The notes below the pieces were generated by a model. It saw only the letters and a list, made by a program, of their open reading frames with translations. It was not told the origin of the DNA and did not search any database. From the NCBI RefSeq assembly GCF_004762045.1, contig NZ_SJOM01000007.1, forward strand, positions 1,455,672 to 1,519,671: a DNA stretch of 64,000 nt, in the 5' to 3' direction. Origin of the DNA: Mycobacterium sp. DL99 (lineage in GTDB: Bacteria > Actinomycetota > Actinomycetes > Mycobacteriales > Mycobacteriaceae). Below, in pieces: positions 26,717-35,981 of the stretch (position 1 is its first letter; the number at the start of each line of letters is the position of its first letter). The translations under genes and the position numbers were made by a program.

Positions 26717-27241
26717 ATGATCGACGAACTCGTCGCGGAGTACGACGCCGACGGCAATGTGATTGGCGCGGCGCCACGTTCACGTGTCTACGCCGAGGGC
26801 CTGTGGCACGCCAGCGCCGGAGTTCTGGTGCGTTCTCTGGACGGGACACGCATCTACGTTCACCGACGCACCATGACCAAGGCGGTGTTCGCCGGCATGC
26901 ACGACTGTCTGGCCGGCGGCGTCGTCGACCCGGGGGAGACGCCGGCGCAGGCCGCAACCCGGGAACTGGCCGAGGAACTCGGCGTCAGCGGCCCACCTCT
27001 GACAGCACTGGCGTCCGTGGCTTGGGACGGGCAGTGGGCCGGAAAACCCATGCGCTGCCATCTGTTTGCCTACGAGGTGGGCTGGGACGGCCCGATCCGG
27101 CACCAGCCCGAGGAGATCGTCGACGGCTGGTGGTGGACCGACGCGGAGCTGGCCGCACACCTGGCCGACCCGGATTGGCCGTTCGTACCCGATACCCGGG
27201 TGCTGATCCCGCAGCTGCTGCGCTTACGTCAACACCCTTGA
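26717..27241 (+). CDS. Nudix hydrolase
   Basis: 174-aa Nudix protein cleaving a nucleoside diphosphate linked to another group. The complete Nudix box is at GGVVDPGETPAQAATRELAEELGV (two parts of the G-x5-E-x7-REUxEExGU pattern, all key residues present). The N-terminal WHASAGVLVRSLDGTRIYVHRR and overall size resemble the YfcD/isopentenyl-diphosphate isomerase-like branch. The start is ATG 26717, 10 bp after the LuxR remnant. The substrate is unknown. Confidence 0.88.
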   Translation: MIDELVAEYDADGNVIGAAPRSRVYAEGLWHASAGVLVRSLDGTRIYVHRRTMTKAVFAGMHDCLAGGVVDPGETPAQAATRELAEELGVSGPPLTALASVAWDGQWAGKPMRCHLFAYEVGWDGPIRHQPEEIVDGWWWTDAELAAHLADPDWPFVPDTRVLIPQLLRLRQHP

Positions 27242-27296
27242 GGTAGTGCGGGAAATCCTTCTTACTGGTGGTACAACACCGTCTAGGAAGATACCC

Positions 27297-28721
27297 GTGC
27301 AAACCGTTTTCGAACGAAACGCTCCCGCTGCCAGCCTCGTCGACCGTTCGCTGGCCAACACCACCCTTCAGCCCTTCTGGCTCGATGACGTGCCTGCTCA
27401 GCCAAGCTATCCGGGGCTGACCAAAGCGTCATCCCAGTACGACCTGGTGGTGGTCGGTGGCGGCTACACCGGGCTATGGTCGGCGCTGTTGGCAAAGCAG
27501 CGGGATCCCGGTATCCGGGTTGCCCTGATCGAGGGGCAGACAATCGGCTGGGCGGCCTCAGGCCGCAACGGCGGCTTCGTCGAGGCGTCGCTCACCCACG
27601 GTGAGCAGAACGGCCGCAACCGCTGGCCCGATGAGATGGATGTCCTCGACCGGCTCGGGTTGGAGAACCTCGACGGCATCGAGAACACCGTCGACTCACT
27701 GGGCCTTGATTGTGACTTCGAACGGACCGGCTCGCTCGCGGTCGCGCTCGAGCCCTACCAGGCCGCCGAACTGGCCTCCGCCGCCGTGCAGCCGGGCCAG
27801 GTCTACCTCGACCAGCAGGCGATCCGCGCCGAGGTCAACTCCCCGACGTACCTGGCCGGAGTGTGGTCGAAGGACACCACCGCGATGGTTCACCCCGCCA
27901 AGCTGGCGAGCGAACTCGCCCGTGCCGCAACTGAACTCGGTGTGGAAATCTACGAGAACAGCAAGGTGCTCGGTCTCGGGCGCGGCCGGCTCGGCGGGCC
28001 GCTCTCGGTCCGCACCGAGCGGGTGTCGGTGCAGGCCGACCGAGTGATCTTGGCGACCAACGGCTTTCCGTCGCTGTTGAAGCGGTACCGCTACCACACG
28101 GTGCCGGTCTACGACTACGCCTTGATGACCGAACCGCTGACCGATGCCCAGCTGGCCGAAATCGGCTGGACCAACCGGCAGGGCATCAGCGACATGTCGA
28201 ACCAGTTCCACTACTACCGGTTGTCGAAAGACAACCGCATCCTGTGGGGCGGGTACGACGCTGTCTACCACTTCGGCGGGCAGATCCGGCCTGAGTACGA
28301 GGACCGCGATGCCACCTACCGCCGGATCGCCGGCCACTTCTTCACGGCGTTCCCACAACTCGAGGATGTCAACTTCACCCATCGCTGGGCCGGCGTGATC
28401 GACACCTCGACGCGATTCTGCGCGTTCTTCGGCTCCGCGTACGGAGACCGGGTCGGATACGCCGCTGGGTTCACCGGGCTCGGCGTCGCGGCCACGCGGT
28501 TCGCCGCCGAGGTCATGCTCGACCGTTTCGCCGGTAAACCGACGGCGCGCACCGAAGTCGACATGGTCAAGTCGATGCCGCTGCCATTCCCGCCGGAACC
28601 GTTGGCATCGGCCGGGATTCAGGCCACCCGCTGGGCGCTGGACCGGGCCGACCACCGTGAGGGGCGCCGCAACGTCCTGCTCAAGGCGCTCGATGCCGTC
28701 GGGCTGGGGTTCGATTCATGA
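27297..28721 (+). CDS. FAD-dependent amine/amino acid oxidoreductase (DadA/PuuB-like)
   Basis: 474-aa flavoenzyme of the DAO family, close in type to gamma-glutamylputrescine oxidoreductase. The Rossmann FAD motif is YDLVVVGGGYTGLWSALLAK near residue 50, with GQTIGWAASGRNGGF next, and the C-terminal FAD-contact region is AAGFTGLGVAATRFAAE. RWAGVIDTSTRF is also typical. The GTG at 27297 is chosen because AGGAAG lies just upstream; GTG 27246 would add 17 unsupported residues. The stop overlaps a cupin gene (ATGA). The opposite-strand potABCD-like genes nearby suggest a role in polyamine or amine use. Confidence 0.88.
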   Translation: MQTVFERNAPAASLVDRSLANTTLQPFWLDDVPAQPSYPGLTKASSQYDLVVVGGGYTGLWSALLAKQRDPGIRVALIEGQTIGWAASGRNGGFVEASLTHGEQNGRNRWPDEMDVLDRLGLENLDGIENTVDSLGLDCDFERTGSLAVALEPYQAAELASAAVQPGQVYLDQQAIRAEVNSPTYLAGVWSKDTTAMVHPAKLASELARAATELGVEIYENSKVLGLGRGRLGGPLSVRTERVSVQADRVILATNGFPSLLKRYRYHTVPVYDYALMTEPLTDAQLAEIGWTNRQGISDMSNQFHYYRLSKDNRILWGGYDAVYHFGGQIRPEYEDRDATYRRIAGHFFTAFPQLEDVNFTHRWAGVIDTSTRFCAFFGSAYGDRVGYAAGFTGLGVAATRFAAEVMLDRFAGKPTARTEVDMVKSMPLPFPPEPLASAGIQATRWALDRADHREGRRNVLLKALDAVGLGFDS

Positions 28722-29068
28722 GCGAGAACGCAGCGCTGCCGGGCAATGCCGTCGACGCCGCCGCGTTGGCGCTCGACCACACACCGCTCGCCGACGAGCT
28801 GGTGGTGGACGGGGCCCCGACGACGGCGCATCGCGATCTGACCGAGTTGTCGGACGTGACCATCGGGATCTGGGAACACACACCCGGGGTGTCCCGCGAT
28901 GTGGAGGCCGACGAGGTGTTCGTCGTTCTCAGCGGTGACGGGACCGTCGCGTTCGACGACGGTTCCCCGGCGATCGATCTGCGTCCAGGCAGCCTCGTTC
29001 GCCTGTACGAGGGGCAACACACCACGTGGACGGTGCGCGAGACGCTGCGGAAGGTGTACATCGCCTAG
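28718..29068 (+). CDS. Cupin domain-containing protein
   Basis: 116-aa single cupin. The cupin pattern is seen in GIWEHTPGVSRDVEADEVFVVLSGDGTVAFDDGSP followed by LRPGSLVRLYEGQHTTWTV. The usual first-motif His residues are reduced, but Glu and the second-motif His are present. It overlaps the FAD oxidoreductase by ATGA, so it probably acts with it. This pairing of a DAO-type enzyme with a small cupin is often seen in amine catabolic loci. Enzymatic activity is uncertain. Confidence 0.82.
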   Translation: MSENAALPGNAVDAAALALDHTPLADELVVDGAPTTAHRDLTELSDVTIGIWEHTPGVSRDVEADEVFVVLSGDGTVAFDDGSPAIDLRPGSLVRLYEGQHTTWTVRETLRKVYIA

Positions 29069-29158
29069 GTCCGGAAACGACGTCGGCCTAGCGAAGTCGG
29101 TCGCGGGCCTTTCACGCTCAGACGAATGGCTCTGTCAGCGTGCTGTGTTGAGCTCTGC

Positions 29159-29197
29159 GCCGAGGATTGCGGCCACATGCTGACCGCAATCCTCGGC
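29159..29197. terminator. Hairpin between convergent cupin and ABC permease genes
   Basis: Perfect 14-bp stem, GCCGAGGATTGCGG (29159-29172) and CCGCAATCCTCGGC (29184-29197), with an 11-nt loop. It lies in the 247 bp between two convergent genes and has no U-tract. It is likely a bidirectional terminator. Confidence 0.6.
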
Positions 29198-29315
29198 ACA
29201 AGTACCTCGAAGCCCAGACATCTCCATCTTTGCAAGGGGCCGGTGTGACCGGCTGAAAGCGCCGTCCGGGGATGCGCATTCGCCACAGTGCCGGCTCATG
29301 ACGTCATCGACCGCG

Positions 29316-30218
29316 TCAGCCCCCGGCCAGGGTCTGGGCGATCTCTTGCGAGCCGGCGCCGGTGCGGCGGAGCACAAACGCCACGGCGCCGAGCGCGATC
29401 AGCGTGAGCACCAGCATCAAGGTCGACACCGCAGCCACCTCGGGCCGAAGGCCCACCTTCAGTGACGAGAAGATGTACACCGGCCACGGTGTTGAGCCGG
29501 GAAGCTGGACGAAGCTCGACACGATGGTGTTGTCCAGGCTCAGTGTGAACGACATCAGTGCACCGGCCAGGATCGCGGGGAAGGCCAGTGGCAGCGTGAT
29601 CTGACGGAATGCGTTCCACTTGCCGGCGTACAGGTCTGCCGCGGCCTCCTCAAGTCGTAGATCGGTGCCTTGCATCCGCGCCCGGATGATGAATGTCACC
29701 ACGGCTACCGACATGACTGTGTGGGAGATGACCAGGCGGATCAAGCCGTTGTTCATCGGCAGGAAGCCGGCGTCGGTGCCCAGGGTCACGAACCAGGGCA
29801 GCAACGAAATGCCGGTCACCACTTCGGGTGTGACCAGGGTGACCGCGAGGATGGCGGTCAGTGCCGTCGCCCAGCGACTGCCGTTGCGGGACCGGGCCAG
29901 CGCCAATCCGCCCAGCGTGCCGAGGATCGTGGACAGCACCGCGGCCCCGACCGCGGCCTGCAGCGAGGTGAGCACCGAGTTCTTGATCATGATGTTGTCG
30001 AATGCGCTCGTGTAGGCGCTGAACCCGAATCCCTGCCACGCAGCGAGAATTCGGCCGGTATTGAACGAATACGCGACGATCACGATGATCGGCAGAAACA
30101 GGAACGCGTATACCACGATGCCCCAGACCCGCAGGCCGAGAGCGATCAGATCCCGGGATCGGCGCCTGCGCGGCGCCGCCGCGACCTCGGGTGCGGGACG
30201 CTCGAGTGTTTCGGTCAT
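29316..30218 (-). CDS. ABC transporter permease, PotC-like
   Basis: 300-aa inner-membrane permease of the spermidine/putrescine (MOI/PAAT-type) ABC family. Six hydrophobic segments are visible, starting with VWGIVVYAFLFLPIIVIVAYSF. The EAA motif that contacts the ATPase is EEAAADLYAGKWNAFRQITLPL, and the C-terminal segment is STLMLVLTLIALGAVAFVL. Its start overlaps the stop of the PotB-like gene (4-bp overlap). It is the last gene of the amidohydrolase-potA-potD-potB-potC unit. Confidence 0.9.
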   Translation of the reverse strand: MTETLERPAPEVAAAPRRRRSRDLIALGLRVWGIVVYAFLFLPIIVIVAYSFNTGRILAAWQGFGFSAYTSAFDNIMIKNSVLTSLQAAVGAAVLSTILGTLGGLALARSRNGSRWATALTAILAVTLVTPEVVTGISLLPWFVTLGTDAGFLPMNNGLIRLVISHTVMSVAVVTFIIRARMQGTDLRLEEAAADLYAGKWNAFRQITLPLAFPAILAGALMSFTLSLDNTIVSSFVQLPGSTPWPVYIFSSLKVGLRPEVAAVSTLMLVLTLIALGAVAFVLRRTGAGSQEIAQTLAGG

Positions 30219-31123
30219 GCTTGTGCCCCTTCAGGAATGGTGACGCGGCGCGACCGCTTGATGAGGGTCTTGACGGTGAGGGCGACGAGGCCGACGGCAG
30301 CCACGGTGACGAGGATGAAGGTCATCAGGACGATCGACATGGCCGATCCCAGCGCCCAGTTCTGGGCGACGTTGAACTGCGCTGCGACCAACTGGCCGAC
30401 CATGTTTCCCTGCGCGCCGCCGAGTACCGACGCCGTGATGTAGTCGCCCATCAGCGGGATGAACACCAGCAGGCAGCCGGCCGCGATGCCGGGCAGCGCG
30501 GTCGGGACCGTCACGTCGAGGAACGTTCGCAGACGGCCCGCGCCGAGGTCGTGACTGGCCTCGCGCATGCTTGCCTCCGACCGCTCCAGCGCGACGTACA
30601 GCGGCATGATCATCAGGGGGAGATAGTTGTAGACCACCCCTATCTGCACCGCGGTCTGGGTGTAGAGCACCGACAGCGGGCCGTCCATCAAGCCCAGCTT
30701 GTTCAGTGCACCGGAGACGAAACCCTCTGGGGAGAGCATGATCTGCCAGCCCAGGGTGCGAACCAGGAAGTTCGTCCAGAATGGGATCAGCACCAAGGCC
30801 AGCAGCATGGCGCGCCAGCGCGGAGCGACCTTGACTGCCAGCCAGTACGCGAACGGCAGGCCGACCGCCAGGCAGATCAGGGTTCCGAGGCCGGCGATGC
30901 GCAGGGTGTTCAAGAACGTGCTCAGGAATGTCGCGTCGGTGGCTTCGACGTAGCGGTCGAACGACAGCCGGTCGTTGGACCGTGCGGTGTAGATGTCGGG
31001 CTTGTACCCGAAGCTGTACCAGCCGATCAGTGTGGTCGGAATCAGGAAGAAGAAGACCAGATACGCCCACAGTGGGAAGGACAGCGTGGCAGTCGATCTC
31101 GTTCCAGCGGAGAGCTTTCTCAT
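30215..31123 (-). CDS. ABC transporter permease, PotB-like
   Basis: 302-aa permease with about six transmembrane segments (first: FPLWAYLVFFFLIPTTLIGW). The EAA-loop is REASHDLGAGRLRTFLDVTVPTALPG. It is the partner of the PotC-like permease and overlaps its neighbours on both sides by 4 bp, as in an operon with a fixed subunit ratio. PotB-type permeases carry polyamines or related cations. Confidence 0.9.
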   Translation of the reverse strand: MRKLSAGTRSTATLSFPLWAYLVFFFLIPTTLIGWYSFGYKPDIYTARSNDRLSFDRYVEATDATFLSTFLNTLRIAGLGTLICLAVGLPFAYWLAVKVAPRWRAMLLALVLIPFWTNFLVRTLGWQIMLSPEGFVSGALNKLGLMDGPLSVLYTQTAVQIGVVYNYLPLMIMPLYVALERSEASMREASHDLGAGRLRTFLDVTVPTALPGIAAGCLLVFIPLMGDYITASVLGGAQGNMVGQLVAAQFNVAQNWALGSAMSIVLMTFILVTVAAVGLVALTVKTLIKRSRRVTIPEGAQA

Positions 31124-32274
31124 GCCGCGGCTCCGGCCTGCATGCGGTTCAGGATCTTCACGAGCCGGGGCGTGGCCTCGGTGACTTCGCCGGGGGTCAA
31201 CCGGTCGAGTGTCGCCTTCGGGGGATAGATCAGATCCGTCATCTCAACCTCGTTCTGCTCAGCCAGGTCCCGCTGGCCGGTCAATCCGGTCGGGTAGCCG
31301 ATGTACTCCATCTCCTTCATGCCGATCTCGGGTTCGAGCATGTAGTTGATGAATGCGTGGGCGGCGTCGGGGTGCTTGGCGCCCTTGGCTATGGCCCACG
31401 TGTCCATCCACAGGTTGGCGGTGGGGGTCGGGAACACGAAACGCCAGCGGTCCGGATCGTTGTCTTCGAGCAGGGCCAGGCGCACGTCACCGTTGAACGC
31501 GTGCATCAGGGCGAATTGCCGCTGCGCCAGTTGCGCTGACACCTGGGACACGAATGCCGAGATTGTCGGCGCGATCTTGTCGACCATGTATTGCTCACAT
31601 GCGTCCAGATCGCGTCCGTCGGTGGTGTTCGGGTTGATGCCGTTGGCCGCGAAATAGATCGCGCACACCTCCCACGGATCCTCCAGCACCGTAGTCTTGC
31701 CCCGCGCTTCGTTCTGTGCAGCGTCGAGAAAGTCGCGCCACGACGTCAGCTCGCGGTCGATCACTCGCGTGTCGTAGACGAATCCCGTTGTGCCCCAGTT
31801 CTTGCACACCGCGTACTCGTTGTTCCTGTCCCAGGGCTGGTGCCGATAGACGGGTTCGACGTTGGCGAGGTTGGGCAGGTACGAATGGTCCAGCTTCTCC
31901 AGTAGGCCGGCGTGCGCCATCATGGGGACGTAACTGCCGGTCGGAACGACGATGTCATAACCGCTGGTGCCCCGGGCCGCGCCGAGCTTGGCGACGAGTT
32001 CCTCATTGGAGCCGAAGTTGTCGACCTGGACGGTGATACCGCGCCGGCCGAATTCCGCCAGGTTGCCCGGGTCGTCGTAGTCGCCCCACGAGTAGATGTT
32101 GAGTTTGTCCTCCATCTGTCCGTCCGCCGCCGGGGACGGCACGCCGCCCTTTGAACAGCCGGACATCGCCAGACCGGCTCCTGCCACGGCGAATCCGGCG
32201 AGCAGGCTGCGCCTGGTGATTCGCCGGGCATCGCTGGGGGAGGCCAGGATTCGTAGTCTGTCCACCTGATTCAC
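31120..32274 (-). CDS. ABC transporter substrate-binding lipoprotein, PotD-like
   Basis: 384-aa extracytoplasmic solute-binding protein. The N-terminus has a Tat-type twin-arginine signal ([11 protein letters not shown]) followed by the lipobox AMSGC, so it is exported folded and lipid-anchored. The mature part has [20 protein letters not shown], the common PotD/PotF opening, and [10 protein letters not shown] near the end. The start is the GTG at 32274, overlapping the potA stop as GTGA. It sets the ligand of the transporter; polyamine is likely but not proven. Confidence 0.88.
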   Translation of the reverse strand: MNQVDRLRILASPSDARRITRRSLLAGFAVAGAGLAMSGCSKGGVPSPAADGQMEDKLNIYSWGDYDDPGNLAEFGRRGITVQVDNFGSNEELVAKLGAARGTSGYDIVVPTGSYVPMMAHAGLLEKLDHSYLPNLANVEPVYRHQPWDRNNEYAVCKNWGTTGFVYDTRVIDRELTSWRDFLDAAQNEARGKTTVLEDPWEVCAIYFAANGINPNTTDGRDLDACEQYMVDKIAPTISAFVSQVSAQLAQRQFALMHAFNGDVRLALLEDNDPDRWRFVFPTPTANLWMDTWAIAKGAKHPDAAHAFINYMLEPEIGMKEMEYIGYPTGLTGQRDLAEQNEVEMTDLIYPPKATLDRLTPGEVTEATPRLVKILNRMQAGAAA

Positions 32275-33410
32275 CCAGCCGTCGCGATATTCGACGGATC
32301 CGCCGCGAAGACGTGCACCGGGTCGCCGTCCCAGCTGCACCGGACGGCTGAATGCAGCTCCAGGTGTTGGGCATTGCCCGCCGGCATCCGGGACAGCAGC
32401 TCCAACCCGGAGTCGGTCTTCACCACGTATTGGACCGTCTCTCCGAGGAAGGAGACGTTGGCCAGAATGCCGTCGACCGCGTTGATCGGGGTTTCGCCCA
32501 CGGCGGGGCTCACCGAGATGGACTCGGCCCGCACCACCGCGATCACCGGCTTGCCGGTGGCATGACCGTCCATCGTGGCGCGGTCGGGCCGGATCGTGAA
32601 GTCGGGTCCGGTGAGCGTATCCGGGCCGGAGACCATGCAATTGAGGAAGTTCTGCTTCCCGATGAACCCGGCGACGAACGAGTTCGCGGGTGATTTGTAG
32701 ATCTCGGCCGGGGTGCCGATCTGCTGGATGGCGCCGTCGCGCATGACCACCACCCGGTCACTCATCGACAGCGCTTCCTCCTGGTCATGCGTGACGAACA
32801 CGAAGGTGATGCCCAGCTGTAGTTGAATCAGCTTGAGTTCCACCTGCATTTCTTCGCGCAGCTTGCGATCGAGGGCCGACATCGGTTCGTCGAGCAGCAG
32901 CACCTTGGGCCGGTTCACCAGCGCCCGCGCCAGCGCCACCCGCTGCTGCTGTCCGCCGGAGAGGTTCTTCGGATTGCGATCGGCGAAGCTCTCCATCCTG
33001 GCCAGCCGCAGCGCGTCGCCGACCCTGCGGCCGATCTCGGCTTTCGGGGTACGTTGCTGACGCAGCCCGTAGGCGACGTTCTCCGCGACGGTCATGTGCG
33101 GGAACAATGCGTAGGACTGGAACACGGTGTTGACCGGTCGCTTGTTCGCCGGCAGTCCGACGATCGACGAGCCGTCGAGCAGGATGTCCCCGTCGTCCGG
33201 CTCCTCGAACCCCGCGATCATCCGCAGCAGCGTCGTCTTGCCGCAGCCGGACGGTCCCAGGAGCGACAGGAACTCTCCTGCCCGGATGTCGAGGTCGACG
33301 CCACCGACCGCCGTTGCGCCCCCGAACTGCTTGGTGATCTTGCGCAATTGTATTGCGGTTTCGGGCTTTTGTGCTCGCGCCGGTGCCTCGGCGAGGCTGG
33401 CTTCGGTCAT
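32271..33410 (-). CDS. ABC transporter ATP-binding protein, PotA-like
   Basis: 379-aa ATPase of the spermidine/putrescine type. Walker A is [10 protein letters not shown], the signature is [16 protein letters not shown], Walker B is [12 protein letters not shown], and the switch His is in VFVTHDQEE. The C-terminal TOBE/MOP-like domain ([19 protein letters not shown]) is also present. It lies between the amidohydrolase and the PotD-like gene on the minus strand and overlaps the latter. Confidence 0.92.
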   Translation of the reverse strand: MTEASLAEAPARAQKPETAIQLRKITKQFGGATAVGGVDLDIRAGEFLSLLGPSGCGKTTLLRMIAGFEEPDDGDILLDGSSIVGLPANKRPVNTVFQSYALFPHMTVAENVAYGLRQQRTPKAEIGRRVGDALRLARMESFADRNPKNLSGGQQQRVALARALVNRPKVLLLDEPMSALDRKLREEMQVELKLIQLQLGITFVFVTHDQEEALSMSDRVVVMRDGAIQQIGTPAEIYKSPANSFVAGFIGKQNFLNCMVSGPDTLTGPDFTIRPDRATMDGHATGKPVIAVVRAESISVSPAVGETPINAVDGILANVSFLGETVQYVVKTDSGLELLSRMPAGNAQHLELHSAVRCSWDGDPVHVFAADPSNIATAG

Positions 33411-33440
33411 GCCGGTTCCTTCGATCGTTGGGGCGGGTGG

Positions 33441-35102
33441 TCAGCGGGTGGTCGGTGCCGGGAAGGTGTCGCTGTAGACGAGTTCACCGTCGACGTAAGT
33501 TCGCGCCACGCGGGTCTGTGCGATCTCCTCGGCCGGTAGTGCGAACGGATCCCGGTCGAGCACAACGAGATCGGCGAGATAGCCAGGTCGGATCACCCCG
33601 GTGTCGTCGAGGTGGTTCACGTAGGCAGACCCTGCTGTGTATGCCGCGATCGCAGCAGTGAGGTCGATGCGCTGCTCGGGGAGGAAGACCCGGCGCTCCG
33701 ACGTGCCGGGCGCCAGGCGGTTGACCGCGACGTGGATACCCTCCATCGGATCGGCGCTGCTGACCGGCCAGTCGCTGCCGGCGGCGAGTACCGCGCCGGC
33801 TCGCAGCAGGTCCCCGAACGGGTACTGCTGGCGGGCTCGCTGCTCGCCGAGGAACGGAATGGTGAGCTCGTCCATCTGCGGTTCGTAGCAGGCCCACAGC
33901 GGTTGCATGTTCGCCGTCGCACCCAGGGTGCGGAACCGCGGAATGTCGTCCGGATCGACCACCTGCAGGTGTGCCAGGTGGGGTCGGGTGTCGCGAAAAC
34001 CGTTGGCACGCCGGGCCGCCTCGACCGCATCGAGAGCCTCGCGGACCGCGCGATCGCCGAGCGCATGGAAATGCACCTGAAATCCAAGTGCGTCGAGCTC
34101 TATGACGTACTGTTGCAAGGCTTTCGGGTCGACGAAGCTGACGCCGGCATTGCTCGTGCAGCAACCGCACCGGTCCAGATAGGGCTCCAGCAAGGCGGCG
34201 GTCTGGTTCTCGGCGATCCCGTCGATCATGACCTTGACCGTGTTGGCGGACAGGCGTCCGCGCTGCAATGCGTCCCGGCGTTCGACCATCTCCGGGATCT
34301 GTTCGGCACCCCGGTCGCGTTCCCACCACTGTGCCGCCGCGACCCGGACGGTCAGGGTCCGCTCGTCGACGGCTCGGCGGTACGCCTTCTCGGCGTCCGG
34401 CACGGCGGCGTACTTGCCCAGCATCGCGTCCTGCCACGCGGTGATGCCCAGCGAGTGCAGATGGCTCTGTGCGTTCAGCAGAGCCCGGTACAGCTCGTCC
34501 TCCGTCGGGCGCGGCACGTATGCCGCGACCAGGTCCATCGCGGCTTCCTGCAGCATGCCGGTCGCGACTCCGTCGGCGTCGCGTTCGATACGTCCGCCGG
34601 GTGGATCGGGGGTGTCGTCGGTGATCCCGGCGATCCGCAGGGCCAGGGAGTTCACCCACGCTCCGTGATGATCGCGGTTGGGCAGGTACGCCGGGCGGTC
34701 GGCAACCACGGAATCGAGCATCCGGGCGGTGGGGATGCCGCCGTCGAAGGCGTCCAGGGACCAACCGCCGCCGGTGATCCAGGCCCGGTCCGGCTGCGCT
34801 GCAGCGTACGCGCCGATGGCTGCCAGGGTTGAGGCGGCGTCGTCGAAGTCGAGCAGGTCGCATGTCATGCGCTCGACGCCTGCTGCCACCGGGTGGACGT
34901 GGGCATCCTGGAAGCCGGGGATGAGCAGCCTGCCGGCCAGATCGACGACCTCGGTGTCGGGCCCGATCAGCTCCCGGGCGGCGTTTCCGACTGCGGTGAT
35001 CCGATTTCCGGTGACCGCGACGGCGCCCACCCGAGATCGCGCGGCATCCATCGTCAAGACCGGGCCTCCGGTGAATACGATGGTCGCCGGCGCAGCAGGC
35101 AT
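33441..35102 (-). CDS. Amidohydrolase family protein (YtcJ-like)
   Basis: 553-aa metal-dependent hydrolase of the amidohydrolase-3 branch. The first metal motif is PGFQDAHVHP, with further family sequence VKVMIDGIAENQTA (metal-bridging position), FQVHFHALGDRAVREALDA, and LAAGSDWPVSSADPMEGIH. The C-terminal HLDDTGVIRPGYLADLVVLDRDPF is typical of the family. GAGGAG lies before the ATG at 35102. It is the first gene of the potADBC-like unit and is divergent from a TetR regulator. It may hydrolyse an N-substituted amide or urea-type compound imported by the transporter. Confidence 0.88.
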   Translation of the reverse strand: MPAAPATIVFTGGPVLTMDAARSRVGAVAVTGNRITAVGNAARELIGPDTEVVDLAGRLLIPGFQDAHVHPVAAGVERMTCDLLDFDDAASTLAAIGAYAAAQPDRAWITGGGWSLDAFDGGIPTARMLDSVVADRPAYLPNRDHHGAWVNSLALRIAGITDDTPDPPGGRIERDADGVATGMLQEAAMDLVAAYVPRPTEDELYRALLNAQSHLHSLGITAWQDAMLGKYAAVPDAEKAYRRAVDERTLTVRVAAAQWWERDRGAEQIPEMVERRDALQRGRLSANTVKVMIDGIAENQTAALLEPYLDRCGCCTSNAGVSFVDPKALQQYVIELDALGFQVHFHALGDRAVREALDAVEAARRANGFRDTRPHLAHLQVVDPDDIPRFRTLGATANMQPLWACYEPQMDELTIPFLGEQRARQQYPFGDLLRAGAVLAAGSDWPVSSADPMEGIHVAVNRLAPGTSERRVFLPEQRIDLTAAIAAYTAGSAYVNHLDDTGVIRPGYLADLVVLDRDPFALPAEEIAQTRVARTYVDGELVYSDTFPAPTTR

Positions 35103-35163
35103 CAGGCTGTCTCCTCGTGTCGATCTGATTCGGTGGGCGTTGGCCGATCGGTCGGCGCACCGG

Positions 35164-35187
35164 TTGTGACCTGGACCCAGATCACAA
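35164..35187. promoter_or_regulatory. Candidate TetR operator between amidohydrolase and TetR genes
   Basis: Near-perfect 24-bp inverted repeat: TTGTGACCTGG (35164-35174) and CCAGATCACAA (35177-35187) with two central bases and one mismatched pair. It lies between the divergent amidohydrolase-pot unit and the TetR gene at 35264, where an autoregulatory operator is expected. Confidence 0.55.
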
Positions 35188-35263
35188 TTCGTTGTGCGCC
35201 ATGACACAGCAGCGCCGCAAAATGGGTCAAGGGTGTTGACGTAAGCACCGGAAGGCAAGGCGG

Positions 35264-35971
35264 ATGGGTCGAACCTTGAAGTCGCAATCTCCGCGGCAGC
35301 GACGGAGACAGACGAAGCAGGGCGTGGTGCTGTCCGAGCAGCTGATCGTCGACGCTGCGTTGCGAGTGCTGCAACATCACGGTGCGGTCGGCCTGACCGT
35401 CAGGCGCCTCGGCACGGCGCTCGGAGCCGATCCGACCGCGCTGTACCGCTACTTCCCCGGTATTGAGGACGTGGTGCTGGCCATCACCGACGAACTCCTG
35501 CGACGTGTCGTGGAGGGCTGGGAGCCGACCGGTCGCTGGCGAGAAGACATGCGCGAACTCGGGCTGCGCGTGCACCGCGTCTACCTTGAACATCCCCAGG
35601 CCGGGGTGCTGGCCGCGAGCCGGGTGACCGGGAGCGCACACGAGATCCACGTCATCGAGACGGTTTTGGGGATCCTACGGTCGGCCGGCTTCCCGGAGCG
35701 GGAGGCGGTCGAGGTGTATCACGCCTTCATCGATCAGATGCTGGGGTTCGCGGCGCTCGATGCCGCCTTCGAAGCCCTGCCCACCGAGCATCAGCAGCGC
35801 GACGAAGACAAGTGGCGCGACACCTATGCGCGGTTACCCGCCGAGACGCACCCGAACATCGCTGCCAGCAGCCGTCTACTCGACGAGTCGATGACGGAGA
35901 GCGCGTGCGAGCCGGCTTTGGACCTACTACTTGACGGCATTGCCGCGCGCCTGGAGTCCTACCGGCGGTAG
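35264..35971 (+). CDS. TetR/AcrR family transcriptional regulator
   Basis: 235-aa regulator with a basic N-terminal tail, an HTH (ALRVLQHHGAVGLTVRRLGTALGADPTALYRYFPG) and a long helical C-terminal domain resembling TetR_C. It is divergent from the amidohydrolase-potADBC genes, with a 24-bp palindrome between them, so it most likely controls that transport and hydrolysis unit. The ligand is unknown, perhaps the transported compound. Confidence 0.88.
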   Translation: MGRTLKSQSPRQRRRQTKQGVVLSEQLIVDAALRVLQHHGAVGLTVRRLGTALGADPTALYRYFPGIEDVVLAITDELLRRVVEGWEPTGRWREDMRELGLRVHRVYLEHPQAGVLAASRVTGSAHEIHVIETVLGILRSAGFPEREAVEVYHAFIDQMLGFAALDAAFEALPTEHQQRDEDKWRDTYARLPAETHPNIAASSRLLDESMTESACEPALDLLLDGIAARLESYRR

Positions 35972-35981
35972 GCGCCTGCGC

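Noticed and set aside
32275..32640. Extension of the PotD-like frame to 32640
   Set aside because: It overlaps potA in another frame. The GTG at 32274 gives a proper Tat lipoprotein signal.
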